64,000 bases of DNA from the NCBI GenBank assembly GCA_963851245.1, contig CAWKOH010000013.1, positions 124,001 to 188,000 on the forward strand. The letters run 5' to 3'. Of this stretch, positions 35,411 through 44,635 are shown in pieces. Both the position numbers and the translations under genes were made by a program. The number at the start of each line of letters is the position of its first letter. Positions within the stretch are counted from its first letter, which is position 1. The stretch is from CAWKOH01 sp963851245. Its GTDB lineage: Bacteria > Actinomycetota > Acidimicrobiia > Acidimicrobiales > Palsa-688. The notes under the pieces are model-generated. The model saw only the letters and a program-made list of their open reading frames with translations. It was not told where the DNA came from and did not search any database.

Positions 35411-36424
35411 ATGCCCGCTGCGGTGTACCGAGGCGAGCGCACCATCAGCGTAGAGGACGTGCCGATCCCGCAGCTGGGTTCGTCCGAGGTGATGCTGCAG
35501 GTGAGTCATTGCGGCATCTGCGGCACCGACCTCCACCTGATGATGGAGGATTGGGGGACGCCGGGCACCATAGGCGGCCACGAGTATTCGGGCGTGGTCG
35601 CCGCCGTCGGGAGGTCCGTCCGGGGCTGGGCGATCGGAGACGGCGCCGTCGGTGGTCCCCGGCCGGGTTGCGGCCTCTGCCGTCTGTGCCGGGCCGGCAG
35701 GAGTCATCTATGTGCAGTGGTCGAGCGCCCGCCCGTGAGGAGCGGCGCCTACGCCGGCTACAAGGTCGTCGACGCGGATGCCCTGTTCCCGATCCCAGCC
35801 GGGTTGGACCTCCGCACGGCCGCGCTCACCGAGCCGCTAGCCGTCGCGCTTCGCGGGGTGCGCCGCGCCGGCGCCCAGGCCGGGGAGCAGGTGCTGGTCA
35901 CCGGTGCGGGGCCTATCGGGCTCCTGACGGTGGCGGTGCTGGCGGCCGGCGGGGTTACTGATATCACGGTCAGCGAACCCAACCCGAAACGCCGCCGTTT
36001 GGCCCAGAAGATGGGGGCATCGACCACGATCAGCCCCGAGGAGCTCGAGGTTCCGGCCACGACGATGGATCTGGTGGCCGCGCCGTACCACTACGCGTTC
36101 GAATGCTCGGGCCGGGCGGACGCCATGGAAGCAGGGCTGGGTAACCTCGACCGGGGTGGAACGCTGGTCCTTTCGGGCACCGGGATGCGGCGGCCGCGCT
36201 TCGACCCGAACCGTCTGATCGTTCACGAGTTGACCGTTACCGGCACGGCGGAATACACGCAGGACGACTACCGGGCCGCCCTGGACCTCCTGGCTGCGGC
36301 CCGGTTGCCTACCGACGTCCTCGTTGAACCGGAGGACCTGCCCTTGACCCGGCTCCAATGGGGTATGGAGCAGCTGGTGGCCGGTGAACTGGCCGGCAAG
36401 GTCATGGTGTCGCCGCGTGCCTAA
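35411..36424 (+). CDS. Zinc-dependent medium-chain alcohol dehydrogenase
   Basis: 337 residues. Catalytic zinc site: HCGICGTDLH (Cys), GHEYSG (His-Glu); structural zinc loop CGLCRLCRAGRSHLC with four cysteines; coenzyme fold GAGPIGLLTVAVLAAGG. Similar to sorbitol/threonine-dehydrogenase-like MDRs using NAD(P). ATG 35411 preferred; a GTG at 35396 is in frame. The stop overlaps the next VOC gene by 8 bases, implying one transcript. Confidence 0.9.
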   Translation: MPAAVYRGERTISVEDVPIPQLGSSEVMLQVSHCGICGTDLHLMMEDWGTPGTIGGHEYSGVVAAVGRSVRGWAIGDGAVGGPRPGCGLCRLCRAGRSHLCAVVERPPVRSGAYAGYKVVDADALFPIPAGLDLRTAALTEPLAVALRGVRRAGAQAGEQVLVTGAGPIGLLTVAVLAAGGVTDITVSEPNPKRRRLAQKMGASTTISPEELEVPATTMDLVAAPYHYAFECSGRADAMEAGLGNLDRGGTLVLSGTGMRRPRFDPNRLIVHELTVTGTAEYTQDDYRAALDLLAAARLPTDVLVEPEDLPLTRLQWGMEQLVAGELAGKVMVSPRA

Positions 36425-36860
36425 GCCCGGGCAACCGCGGTTCAACCACGTCGCCCTGAGCGTCCCGGCCGACCTCCTGGACGAGCGCGGCCGGCGGGAT
36501 CTGGTGGGGTTCTATTCCGAGGTGTTCGGGTGGCAGGAGTACCCGACCGAGACGGTCGACCGGGAGCGTCTCGTGCTCGGCGTCTACGCCATCGATCAGT
36601 TCGTCTTCATCACCGCCGACGGCGAGCCGATGCGAGCGCCCCGGATGGATCACTTCGGTCTGGGGGTGGGTTCGCTCGAGGAGCTGGACACCTTCTACGA
36701 GCGGGCAGTCGACTACCGCACGCGAGATGATCGGGTCGACATTGTCGACAAGCAGACCGAGCAGCACCCTGGCCTGTCGATCACGAGTTTCTACGTGGGC
36801 TATCTGCTGCCCATGATGGTCGAAGTTCAGTACTTCGCCTTCGACGCGCCTCGGCTCTAG
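36417..36860 (+). CDS. VOC family protein
   Basis: 147 residues from GTG 36417. RFNHVALSVPADLLDERGRRDLVGFYSEVFGW begins a VOC unit; MDHFGLGVGSLEELDTFYERA begins the second half; the protein ends MVEVQYFAF, where Glu in VEVQY is the likely metal ligand with the two histidines of NHVAL and DHFGL. A metal-binding set is thus visible. Coupled to the alcohol dehydrogenase. Confidence 0.85.
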   Translation: MPKPGQPRFNHVALSVPADLLDERGRRDLVGFYSEVFGWQEYPTETVDRERLVLGVYAIDQFVFITADGEPMRAPRMDHFGLGVGSLEELDTFYERAVDYRTRDDRVDIVDKQTEQHPGLSITSFYVGYLLPMMVEVQYFAFDAPRL

Positions 36861-36932
36861 TTCGCCAGGCGGTGGGGGACCCACTGCCCGGTGTCCACCT
36901 CCTGGCTGGCTGAGTAGGGCACGATCGACGCC

Positions 36933-37757
36933 GTGAACACGGCTACTCCGAGTGATATCCAACCCGGCCAGCCTCTCTCGGAGGCGGACGCCCTGTTCCT
37001 GGAGCGGTTCAACTCGGTCATGCGGGTGCCGATCGTCGTGTCGGCGATCCTGCCACTCGTTGTGGTCCCCGAGTCCTCCGGCTGGCTCGGCATCGTGGTC
37101 GGCGTCGTCACCTGGTTGGTCTTCCTCTTGGACTACGTCGTCCATGCCCGCCATGTGCAGCGGTACAGCCGTACGGGCCTCGGACGCTTCGACCTCCTGG
37201 TGGTGGTGGCGACTGCACCGTGGTTCCTGTTGCCGGGCGCTCAGGCCGGCCGGTTCGTGGTCCTGCTCCGCCTGGCCCGACTCGCTCGCCTGGTGCTGGC
37301 CAGCCGAGCGTCACGTCGTCTGTTCGAACGGCTGGGCCGCGTCGCCCTGGTGGCTGTCGGAGTGACGTTCGTCGGCTCGCTGGTGGCCTACTACGCCGAG
37401 CGTCACACCAATCCGGAGTTCGCCACTGTCGGGGATTCGCTCTGGTGGGGCATCGTCACCCTGACCACCGTCGGTTACGGAGACATAGTGCCCAAGACCT
37501 CGACCGGCAGGTGGGCCGGGGTGACCATCATGATCACCGGCATCGCAGTCCTGGGCCTCCTCTCCGGTTCGCTGGCCAGCTTCTTCCGGCCGGGCGAGGG
37601 AGACGACAACGACGGCGAGTCTGACGCGGCTGATACCAGCAACCCGGAGGTTGCCCTGACGGCCCTCGTCCACGAGCTCTCGGCCCTGCGCCGCCAGGTT
37701 GAGGCTCTCACCGAGCGCTTGACTGCCGGCGGAGATTCACCGGAACCAGACGGTTGA
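36933..37757 (+). CDS. Voltage-gated-type potassium channel
   Basis: 274 residues. Six helices: S1-S2 (VPIVVSAILPLVVV, WLGIVVGVVTWLVFLLDYVV), S3 (FDLLVVVATAPWFLL), an S4-like segment with arginines every three residues (RFVVLLRLARLARLVLASRASRR), S5, the pore with selectivity filter TTVGYGD, and S6 ending in an acidic linker. The C-terminus is a predicted coiled coil (VHELSALRRQVEALTERL) likely to hold the tetramer. GTG start at 36933. Inner-membrane K+ channel; gating input unknown. Confidence 0.93.
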   Translation: MNTATPSDIQPGQPLSEADALFLERFNSVMRVPIVVSAILPLVVVPESSGWLGIVVGVVTWLVFLLDYVVHARHVQRYSRTGLGRFDLLVVVATAPWFLLPGAQAGRFVVLLRLARLARLVLASRASRRLFERLGRVALVAVGVTFVGSLVAYYAERHTNPEFATVGDSLWWGIVTLTTVGYGDIVPKTSTGRWAGVTIMITGIAVLGLLSGSLASFFRPGEGDDNDGESDAADTSNPEVALTALVHELSALRRQVEALTERLTAGGDSPEPDG

Positions 37758-37793
37758 TTGCACTCAGGGTGGGCCGGCGGTGCCGGCCGCCGC

Positions 37794-38600
37794 TCAGCCG
37801 CCAGTGTTCCGCTCTGTCGTGTTCAGCTCGCCCGGCGCGTAGTCCCTGAACGGCCCGGCGAGGTGGCCTCCGTCCACGGGGATGGCGGCGCCGGTGATGT
37901 AGCTCGACTCGTCGCTGGCCAGGAAAAGGGCAAGGAAAGCGACTTCGTCCGGACGGCCCATCCGCCGGATGGGCTGTCGATCCATCAGCTGTTGGAGCCG
38001 GGGCCGGACCGGGCTGTCGGGCCCCCCGAGCATCGGGGTGTCGATGACGCCGGGATGGATCGAGTTGACCCTCACACCGAGGGGGCCCAACTCGATCGCA
38101 GCCGACCGGGTCATGCCGGTGACGGCGAACTTGCTGGCCACGTAGCTGGTCATGCCCAGGACACCGGCGAGGCCGTCAATCGACGAAATGTTGACGATGG
38201 AACCGTTACCGCTATCCGCCAGTGGTTCCTTGGCCGCGCGCATGCCGTAGTACACACCATTGAGATTCACGTCGAGGATCCGGGCGTGCTCCTCGAGGGG
38301 CATCCCATCGAGCGTGCCGACGGCACCTATGCCGGCATTGTTGACCAGTACATGCAGGGCGCCGAAGCGCTCGACAACCGATTTCACGGCCCCTTCCCAT
38401 TCATGGGGCTTCGTGACGTCGAGACGGTGAAAGCAGGCTCGGTCGCCCAGCTCGGCGGCCAGCGCCCGTCCTTCTTCCTCCCGCACATCGCATACCGCCA
38501 CCTGGGCGCCCTCGCCGGCGAAGAGGCGTGTCTCGGCCTCCCCCTGGCCTCGGGCCCCCCCGGTGATGAGGGCGACCTTGCCGTCTAACCGTGAACCCAT
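37794..38600 (-). CDS. SDR family NAD(P)-dependent oxidoreductase
   Basis: 268 residues. TGGARGQGEAETRLFAGEG (cofactor site), NNAGIGAVGTL, SIDG with catalytic Ser, YVASK with Tyr/Lys, PGVIDTPM. Similar to 3-alpha/20-beta-hydroxysteroid dehydrogenases. ATG 38600 has AAAGG 11 bases upstream; GTG 38606 has it 5 bases upstream and could be the true start. Divergent from the solute-binding-fold gene. Confidence 0.9.
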   Translation of the reverse strand: MGSRLDGKVALITGGARGQGEAETRLFAGEGAQVAVCDVREEEGRALAAELGDRACFHRLDVTKPHEWEGAVKSVVERFGALHVLVNNAGIGAVGTLDGMPLEEHARILDVNLNGVYYGMRAAKEPLADSGNGSIVNISSIDGLAGVLGMTSYVASKFAVTGMTRSAAIELGPLGVRVNSIHPGVIDTPMLGGPDSPVRPRLQQLMDRQPIRRMGRPDEVAFLALFLASDESSYITGAAIPVDGGHLAGPFRDYAPGELNTTERNTGG

Positions 38601-38724
38601 TTGCACACCGACCTTTCTCTGCTCCAACCCTCCTGGCGGAGCGAGAATATTCTGCGATGGCGGAAGGGGCGGGCTCGTCGCAGCCTCCTGTATGGTCGCC
38701 TGGCGACGATGCGAAGGAGGGCGC

Positions 38725-39798
38725 ATGGAACCAATCAAGATAGGGTGGCTCGGCTCCGCTCTTGATGGTCCCGGTGGCGGCTATGACCGGATCCATCGCA
38801 TGGCCTTCGACGAAGCGACGGAACAGGGCCTGCTGGACAGACCAGTGGAGTTCGTTCTGCACTCCGAGGACGGGCTGCCGCAAGGTTCGGCCAAGAACGC
38901 CACAGACGGCTTCCGTTGGCTGGTGGACCAAGGCTGCATCGGTGTGGCCGGCGCCTACAGCTCCGATAACGCCATCACTGTCGGACCTCTGGCCAATGAG
39001 CTGAAAGTGCCTCTCATCAGCTGGTGCGGAACGGAGCAGTTCCACGGCGACTACTGCTTCCGCCTGGGCAACGGGGACTGCGGTGGCGACGCCGCCCTGA
39101 TAGTGGGGTGGCTGAAACGCAACGGGCATCGAAGGGTGGCCGTCCTCAGTGAGATCTCACCGAATGGGGAGGAGTACTTCCGTTTCTTTCGGCAGGAATG
39201 CCGTCGCCACGGGGTGAGTGTGGCCGGGGTCGAAACGGTCAGCCAGAGCCCGTCGGACCTGGCTTCCCACCTCGACAACCTGCGCCGAATAGAGCCGGAT
39301 GCGCTGGTCTACATGGGTTACGGGATGCTGGCGGCCAAGGGCCTGATGCGCGAGGCCCTGGACAAGCTGGCCTGGGACCCACCCCGCATCATGACCACCG
39401 CCTTCATGTTCTACCTGATGGGGTTCGACAACTTCGAGGGCTGGGTCGGGATCGACCAGTTCGACCCGACGAACCCGCTGGCGCAAGGCTTTCACGAGCG
39501 GTTCAAAGCTCGGTACGGTCAGGATCCGCCCCTGTGGCCGAACGCCATACCGGTGCTCGCGTATGACACCGCCCGGGTGCTCGTGGAGGGCCTGCTCCGG
39601 GCCCCGATCCTGAGCGGCGAGGGCCTCAAGGTCGGTTTGGAGCGCATCCGGTTCATGCCGAGCACGACAGGGAGCGCACACACCCACATCGCCTGTTCAC
39701 CTCACGAGCACGGCCTGTTCCGCGGAGACTGGCTCCTGTACGGGCGCGTTCGCAACGGAGCGCTCGAGTTCGAAGGGTTATTCCAGCCGGTGGAATGA
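38725..39798 (+). CDS. LivJ-type solute-binding-fold protein without signal peptide
   Basis: 357 residues, Peripla_BP_6 fold: IKIGWLGSALDGPGGGYDRIHRMAFDEA, VEFVLHSEDGLPQGSAKNATDGFRWLVDQGCIGVAGAYSS in two lobes, GHRRVAVLSEISPNGEEY, and AIPVLAYDTARVLVEGLL. GGAGG lies 6 bases before ATG 38725, fixing the start, and the first residues lead straight into the first beta strand, so there is no secretion signal or lipobox. It is probably a cytoplasmic ligand sensor (AmiC-like). Neighbours are SDR, TetR and P450 genes, so it may sense or bind their substrate. Confidence 0.87.
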   Translation: MEPIKIGWLGSALDGPGGGYDRIHRMAFDEATEQGLLDRPVEFVLHSEDGLPQGSAKNATDGFRWLVDQGCIGVAGAYSSDNAITVGPLANELKVPLISWCGTEQFHGDYCFRLGNGDCGGDAALIVGWLKRNGHRRVAVLSEISPNGEEYFRFFRQECRRHGVSVAGVETVSQSPSDLASHLDNLRRIEPDALVYMGYGMLAAKGLMREALDKLAWDPPRIMTTAFMFYLMGFDNFEGWVGIDQFDPTNPLAQGFHERFKARYGQDPPLWPNAIPVLAYDTARVLVEGLLRAPILSGEGLKVGLERIRFMPSTTGSAHTHIACSPHEHGLFRGDWLLYGRVRNGALEFEGLFQPVE

Positions 39799-39823
39799 GT
39801 TCCCCTCGATGCTTGAGGTCCGG

Positions 39824-40459
39824 CTAGTCGAGAGGCCGGCGGTCGCCTTCTAAGCTCCGTATGAAGCCCTCGACGAACGTCACGGTCTCGGCGTGCCCGA
39901 TCGACAGGCCGAGCGTCTCCTGCTCGATCACGAGGAAACGGGAGATGCTCGACATCAGGACCGTGCAAACCAGGGGTGGCCACTGATCGGGGTCGACCCC
40001 GTAGCGCGCCAGCAGGGTCTGAAAGCCCCTCAGCTCTTCTATCCGGAACCGTTCCGCGGAAGCGGCGATCTCGGCTCGAATGGCCTTCCGATGGTTGGCC
40101 AGGGCCACGAACTCCATGGTCAGCGCGGTGCCCCTGGGGTCGCGGCTGAACTCCCACAGCGCCCAGAGGGGCTGGGCCGACTTCAGGGCCCGGGCTTGCC
40201 GTTCCAGGCCTTGCTCGACCCTCCACCGGTAGAGCGCCAGGAACAGGTCGTCCATGGTGCGAAAGTAGTAGTGGACCAGCTGCGGCTTTAGCCCGGCCCG
40301 GCCCGCCACCCGCCTCGAGGTAACAGCTGCGTAGCCCTCCTCCAGCATCAGCTCCTCGGCGGCGTGGATCAGGGCGGCGCGCGTCGTGGAGGTCTGGGTG
40401 CCGATCCGGCGGGGGGCGGTCACGGGCTCAGACGTGGTCGTCTTCACCCGTCCGGTCAC
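39824..40459 (-). CDS. TetR family transcriptional regulator
   Basis: 211 residues from GTG 40459. HTH: TRAALIHAAEELMLEEGYAAVTSRRVAGRAGLKPQLVHYYFRTMDDLFLALY. The ligand-binding helical domain follows (FSRDPRGTALTMEFVALANHRKAIRAEI). The GTG overlaps the in-frame P450 stop of the other frame (TGA at 40456-40458), the GTGA coupling seen elsewhere here. It probably controls the P450 it is co-transcribed with. Confidence 0.88.
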   Translation of the reverse strand: MTGRVKTTTSEPVTAPRRIGTQTSTTRAALIHAAEELMLEEGYAAVTSRRVAGRAGLKPQLVHYYFRTMDDLFLALYRWRVEQGLERQARALKSAQPLWALWEFSRDPRGTALTMEFVALANHRKAIRAEIAASAERFRIEELRGFQTLLARYGVDPDQWPPLVCTVLMSSISRFLVIEQETLGLSIGHAETVTFVEGFIRSLEGDRRPLD

Positions 40460-41785
40460 CTCGACGGCTCGACGGGCGTGAACTCGATGTGAAGTTCGTG
40501 CAGACCGCGGAGCACCCACGTCGGCTCGTACTCGAAGTGCCTGGCGCCGGCCGGACCGTGATGTTCCTCGGACAGACGGATGTCGCGCGATGCGGTCGAG
40601 GATGCGCTCGATGCTGACCCGGCCCTCTACCCGGGCCAGCGGGCCTCCGGGACAGGAGTGGGCGCCGCGTCCGAAGGCAATATGGTCCTTGGCGTTGGGC
40701 CGGTCCAGGCGGAACTCGGCGGGACACTCGAACCGTCGGGGGTCGCGGTTGGCGGCGCCGTTGAGGAGCATCACCGGTGTCCCCGGCGTGATCGCCACGC
40801 CGGCGACCGACGTGGCCCGCCGGGCCAGCCGAAAATCGGCTTTCACCGGGCTTTCTATGCGGAGCGCCTCCTCGATGAAATCAGGGATGCGTTCGGGGTG
40901 GGAGCGGAGTTCGTCCTGCAGGTCCGGGTACTCGCAGAGGTACTTCAGGCCGACGGCCAGCAGGCGAGCGGTGGTCTCCTGACCGGCCGCGAAGAGAAAG
41001 GTCGCCGTTCGCACCACCGCTGTCACCTCGGGTGTGGACCCGTCCGGGTAGGTGCCGAGGGCCAGGTGGGTGAGCACGTCTCCTCGCGGCTGTCGCCGGC
41101 GATCCTCGATGTAGCTGGCGAACCAGTCGTCGAGCCAATCCAGGGCGTTGAGCCGCTGCTCGCCGTGCTCGCCACCGATCTCACCCGGCGCGCCGCTGAG
41201 GCCGAAGCCCTCCCGGAACCTCTGATGGTCGGCCTCGGGGACCCCCAGGATGTCGGCGACCACGAGCATGGCGAAGGGCTGGGCATAGGCGCTGATGAAT
41301 TCGCAACGATCCCTCCCCGTGATTTCGTCGAGCTGCCTGTCGGCCAGGCGCCACATGAAGACCTCGTTCTCCTTGAGGCGCTTCGGAGTGAGTAGGCGCA
41401 TGATGAGGGCCCGCTCCCGGGTGTGCGCCGGCGGGTCCATGGTCACCATGTGCTCGTTCATCGGAAGCTGATCGCGGTAGCGATCGATGATCCCGCTGAC
41501 GTCGTCGCCCTCCAACGGGACAGGGAAGCTCGCAAAAGGACCGACCACGGAGTTGCACGACGAGAACGTCTCGAGGTCGCGGTAGATCTCCGTCGCTTCC
41601 TCGTAACCCGACACCGCGACCACCCCGTAATGGGCGGTGGGCGACACCGGGCACCTCGAGCGCAAGTGGTCGAAGTACGGGTACGGGTCCTCAACGAGGG
41701 CAGGGTCGGTAAAGAAATCGACCGAGTCGTAGTCGGCCACAGCAACTCCCATCTGGTCTGTGGATGCTGAGCAGTTGCTTAGCAT
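40456..41785 (-). CDS. Cytochrome P450, C-terminus frameshifted into TetR frame
   Basis: P450 with DPPAHTRERALIMRLLTP, I-helix FAAGQETTARLL, ExxR in EEALRIESP, heme loop FGRGAHSCPGGPLARVEGR. After ERILDRIAR the frame runs into the TetR gene. The expected end (DIRLSEEHHGPAGARHFEY...GLHELHIEFTP) is in another frame and stops at 40456, so two bases of a CGCGCG run near 40583-40590 appear lost. The proximal frame gives an apparent 653-residue fusion, which I reject. ATG 41785 or 41752 (MGVAVADYD). Related to CYP125/142-type steroid or lipid hydroxylases only loosely. Confidence 0.82.
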
Positions 41786-41839
41786 CGGCGGCTGCGGGCC
41801 GTCAACCGGGAACCGCAGTCACAGGTACTGTCGGCGCAG

Positions 41840-42397
41840 ATGACTGAGGTTGCCGACCGTTACGCCCGGATCGCCGATGGCTTCACCGCCCGGCTCACCG
41901 GGGTGCCCGCCGAAGGTTGGACAGTTGCCTCACCGTGCACCGAGTGGAGTGCCCGAGAAGTGGCCGTCCACGTCCTGAACACCCACCGGATGGTCCTGGC
42001 GAGCGTCGGTCCGGGCGAGGTGGAGGAGTTCGAACCCGACGAGGACCTCATCATCGCCTGGGGGGACGCCACGGCAGCCATCCGGGCCTCGCTCGGCGAT
42101 CCGGATCGGGCGGCCGCCACGACGGTCCGGGGTCCGTTCGCAGAGCAGCCATTCGAATCACTCGTCGGGCGGCTGTTGTGCACCGACACCCTGATCCACA
42201 CGTGGGACCTGGCTCGGGCGACCGGGCAGGACGAGAGCCTTGACCCCGAGGGGGTGGCCAAGGCATCGGAGTTCCTCATCCCTATCGACGATGCCATCCG
42301 CCGCCCGGGCGGCTTTGCACCCAAGATCACGCCGGCACCAGGTGCCGACGCCCAAAGCGAGTTGCTGAATTTTTGCGGCCGTGCCACGTCGGGCTGA
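41840..42397 (+). CDS. TIGR03086-like metal-binding (DinB/maleylpyruvate isomerase fold) protein
   Basis: 185 residues. DRYARIADGFTARLTGV, then WTVASPCTEWSAREVAVHVLNTH with the first metal histidines, and LLCTDTLIHTWDLARATGQ with the third. This matches the actinobacterial mycothiol-dependent isomerase N-terminal fold (four-helix DinB). Such proteins often use mycothiol as a thiol cofactor; the reaction here is unknown. Standalone, short 5' region. Confidence 0.87.
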   Translation: MTEVADRYARIADGFTARLTGVPAEGWTVASPCTEWSAREVAVHVLNTHRMVLASVGPGEVEEFEPDEDLIIAWGDATAAIRASLGDPDRAAATTVRGPFAEQPFESLVGRLLCTDTLIHTWDLARATGQDESLDPEGVAKASEFLIPIDDAIRRPGGFAPKITPAPGADAQSELLNFCGRATSG

Positions 42398-42400
42398 GGA

Positions 42401-43144
42401 TCAGATCCGCTTCACGAAGCCGCCGTCCACGGTGACGGTCTGCCCGGTGACGAAGGACGCCTCCCCGGAGCAGAGGAGCAGCACCATCCCCACCAGGTCC
42501 TCGAGCTGACCCCACCGCTTGATCAGCTGGCCGCCCAGTACGGCCTGCTTATGGACATCCTCCAGGCGACCGAGCACCGCCTCTGACGCCACCATCCCCG
42601 GCGCGATGCCAACCACCCGGATGTCGTCCGAGGCGAACTCCTGCGCCAACGAAAGGGTCAGGCCGTTGAGCGCCAGCTTGGAGATGCTGTAGGCGCCGGC
42701 GCCCAGGTAGGACGAGTTCGATGACTGATTGATGATCACTCCACCGCCCCGTTTAACCATCGAATCACGGCAGTAGCGGGCGCACAGAACGCAACCGAAC
42801 ACGTTCACGTCGAACAGGCGGCGCCAGTCCGCCAGCGGCAGGGTGCTGGTCAGGTTGTACTGGCCCATGTGAAGCCCGGCGTTGTTGACCAGTACGTCAA
42901 CGCCGCCGAAGCGATGCACGGCCGCGGCGACCATGGCGGCGACCGAGGCCTCGTCGGCCACGTCGGCTCCGACGGCGAGGGAGCCGTCTATCCGCTTGGC
43001 GGTGGCCTCGGCCGCGGCAAGGTCGATATCGGCGATCGTCACCGCCGCCCCCTCGCCGGCGAACGCTTCGGCATAAGCGGACCCGATCCCGTGGCCGGCG
43101 CCCGTCACGATCACGGACTTCCCCTCGAAGCGTCGCAGTCCCAT
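42401..43144 (-). CDS. SDR family oxidoreductase
   Basis: 247 residues. TGAGHGIGSAYAEAFAGEG, then the ADIDLAAAEA strand, NNAGLHMGQYNL, INQSSNSS with catalytic Ser, YSISK Tyr/Lys and PGMVASEAVL; VTGQTVTVDGGF at the end. Classical SDR; substrate unknown. Converges on the 41840 gene with three bases between. Confidence 0.9.
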   Translation of the reverse strand: MGLRRFEGKSVIVTGAGHGIGSAYAEAFAGEGAAVTIADIDLAAAEATAKRIDGSLAVGADVADEASVAAMVAAAVHRFGGVDVLVNNAGLHMGQYNLTSTLPLADWRRLFDVNVFGCVLCARYCRDSMVKRGGGVIINQSSNSSYLGAGAYSISKLALNGLTLSLAQEFASDDIRVVGIAPGMVASEAVLGRLEDVHKQAVLGGQLIKRWGQLEDLVGMVLLLCSGEASFVTGQTVTVDGGFVKRI

Positions 43145-43206
43145 GACGAGATCGTAGGTGCGAAGAACCAGGGTCGCCCCCGGGAAATCCGCGTCATACT
43201 TGGGGC

Positions 43207-44526
43207 GTGAAGCGGCTGGCGCTTCTGGCCGTCGCCGGAGTCATCGTCTGGGTGGTCCTGGTCGCGCTTCTCGTGCTGTGCGGTGAGGGCATCAAGCACT
43301 CGACAGGGATCGAGTCATTCGATAGGCGAATCACAACCTTCGTCGCTGCCCACCGCACTCCAGCCCTCAACGACATCATGAAGATCGTCACCTGGACCGG
43401 GTCGTGGATAGCCGTTCTGGTCGTAGCGGCGATCGTGGTGTTGCTGGCGTGGCGGGGCCGCCTGCCACCGCTGGCGGTAGGGATGGTCGTGGCGGCATGG
43501 GTGGGCGAGTTGCTCGCCGTAACCGTCACGAAGGCAATCGTGGAGCGGCATCGGCCTCCGGAACCGGTACGGCTGGTCGTTGCCCACGGCTGGTCCTTTC
43601 CTTCCGGTCACACCGCCAATGCCGTCGTCGTGTTCGCTACCGCCGCCGGTCTGGCGGCGGCGTTCACCGGGTCGAGGCACGTACGGGTCGCGGTCTGGAC
43701 CGCTGCGGTCCTAGCCGTTGCGCTGGTTGGGTTCTCCAGAGTCGAGCTCGGGGTTCACTGGACGACCGACGTCCTGGCGAGCGCCGTCTGGACAGTTGTC
43801 TGGATTTTGATGGTCTGGGGTTTCTGGCGTAGCCGTTCGAGTGTTCACGAAGCGGTCGTGGGTGGGTCGCCGGCGATTGTGCCTGCAGATGGCTGGGCGT
43901 ACGCTGGCCCGATGGCGAGTGCTGAAACGCAGGAGCCCAAGCCGCCCGACGCGCTCGAACAACTTCGGGCGGCCCGCGGCGAGGGGTGGCAGTGGCCCCG
44001 GATTCAGCAAGAACCATGTCCGCAGTGCGGCTTCAACCCGGCGTCGTTGCCGCCGGAAACACTTGGCGATCACGCCGTGGAGCTAGCAGGGAAGTGGCGG
44101 GAGTTCCTGGTGAACGCAGATGACGGGTACCTCCGTGCCATTCCCGAACCGGGGGTCAACTCCCCGCTGCAGTACGCCGCTCACGTCCGGGACATCCTTA
44201 TGGTGTACGGCGACCGAATGGTGCTGGCGGTCGAAGCAGATAACCCGACCGTCCCCATCTTCAACCCTCCGCAAGAGGTATGGGAGGCGTACAACCGGCT
44301 CGATGCCGGGGAACTGGCGTCTGACATCGAAGCCCGAGCCGGTCGATTGGACGAGATCGTGGGCGGGATGGATGCGTCGGCTTGGTCCCGGATCGTCATC
44401 AATGATCGTGGCCAGTACGGGGTCTACACCTTCACTGTCGCCGGCCTGGCGCGCAACGCCGTGCACGAGGCCCACCACCACCTGCTCGACGCCAAGGGGA
44501 CCCTCTCCATGGGCGCGATGCCCTGA
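43207..44526 (+). CDS. PAP2 phosphatase fused in frame to a DinB-family domain
   Basis: 439 residues in one frame. Residues 1-215 are a PAP2/undecaprenyl-type phosphatase: five helices with signature parts KAIVERHRPP (KxxxxxxRP), SFPSGHTANA (PSGH) and SRVELGVHWTTDVLASA (SRxxxxxHxxxD). After a non-conserved linker comes residue 236 onward (MASAETQEPKPPDALEQL), a soluble DinB-like domain with CPQCGFNP and late HEAHHHLLD. Solitary DinB proteins begin just there, and a promoter-like pair precedes that ATG (43912), so these may be two genes merged by loss of a stop. GTG start at 43207. Confidence 0.82.
   Translation: MKRLALLAVAGVIVWVVLVALLVLCGEGIKHSTGIESFDRRITTFVAAHRTPALNDIMKIVTWTGSWIAVLVVAAIVVLLAWRGRLPPLAVGMVVAAWVGELLAVTVTKAIVERHRPPEPVRLVVAHGWSFPSGHTANAVVVFATAAGLAAAFTGSRHVRVAVWTAAVLAVALVGFSRVELGVHWTTDVLASAVWTVVWILMVWGFWRSRSSVHEAVVGGSPAIVPADGWAYAGPMASAETQEPKPPDALEQLRAARGEGWQWPRIQQEPCPQCGFNPASLPPETLGDHAVELAGKWREFLVNADDGYLRAIPEPGVNSPLQYAAHVRDILMVYGDRMVLAVEADNPTVPIFNPPQEVWEAYNRLDAGELASDIEARAGRLDEIVGGMDASAWSRIVINDRGQYGVYTFTVAGLARNAVHEAHHHLLDAKGTLSMGAMP
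43877..43905 (+). promoter_or_regulatory. Promoter-like pair before the DinB start inside the PAP2 fusion
   Basis: TTGTGC (43877) and TACGCT (43900) are separated by 17 bases; an ATG (43912) follows 6 bases after the -10-like hexamer, an arrangement typical of leaderless actinobacterial genes. Confidence 0.45.
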
Positions 44527-44635
44527 ACCGCGACCGGCCGGAAGAGGCGGAAGCCGTCCTAGGTATACACGGGATACAGGGGAGTCTGGCGGGTTTCCGG
44601 CGCATAGTTGGTGGGGTATCGCAGCTATCGGCCTG

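Noticed and set aside
39824..41785. A 653-residue natural P450-TetR fusion protein
   Set aside because: The conserved P450 end is intact in another frame and stops in a GTGA overlap with the TetR start; an indel explains it better.
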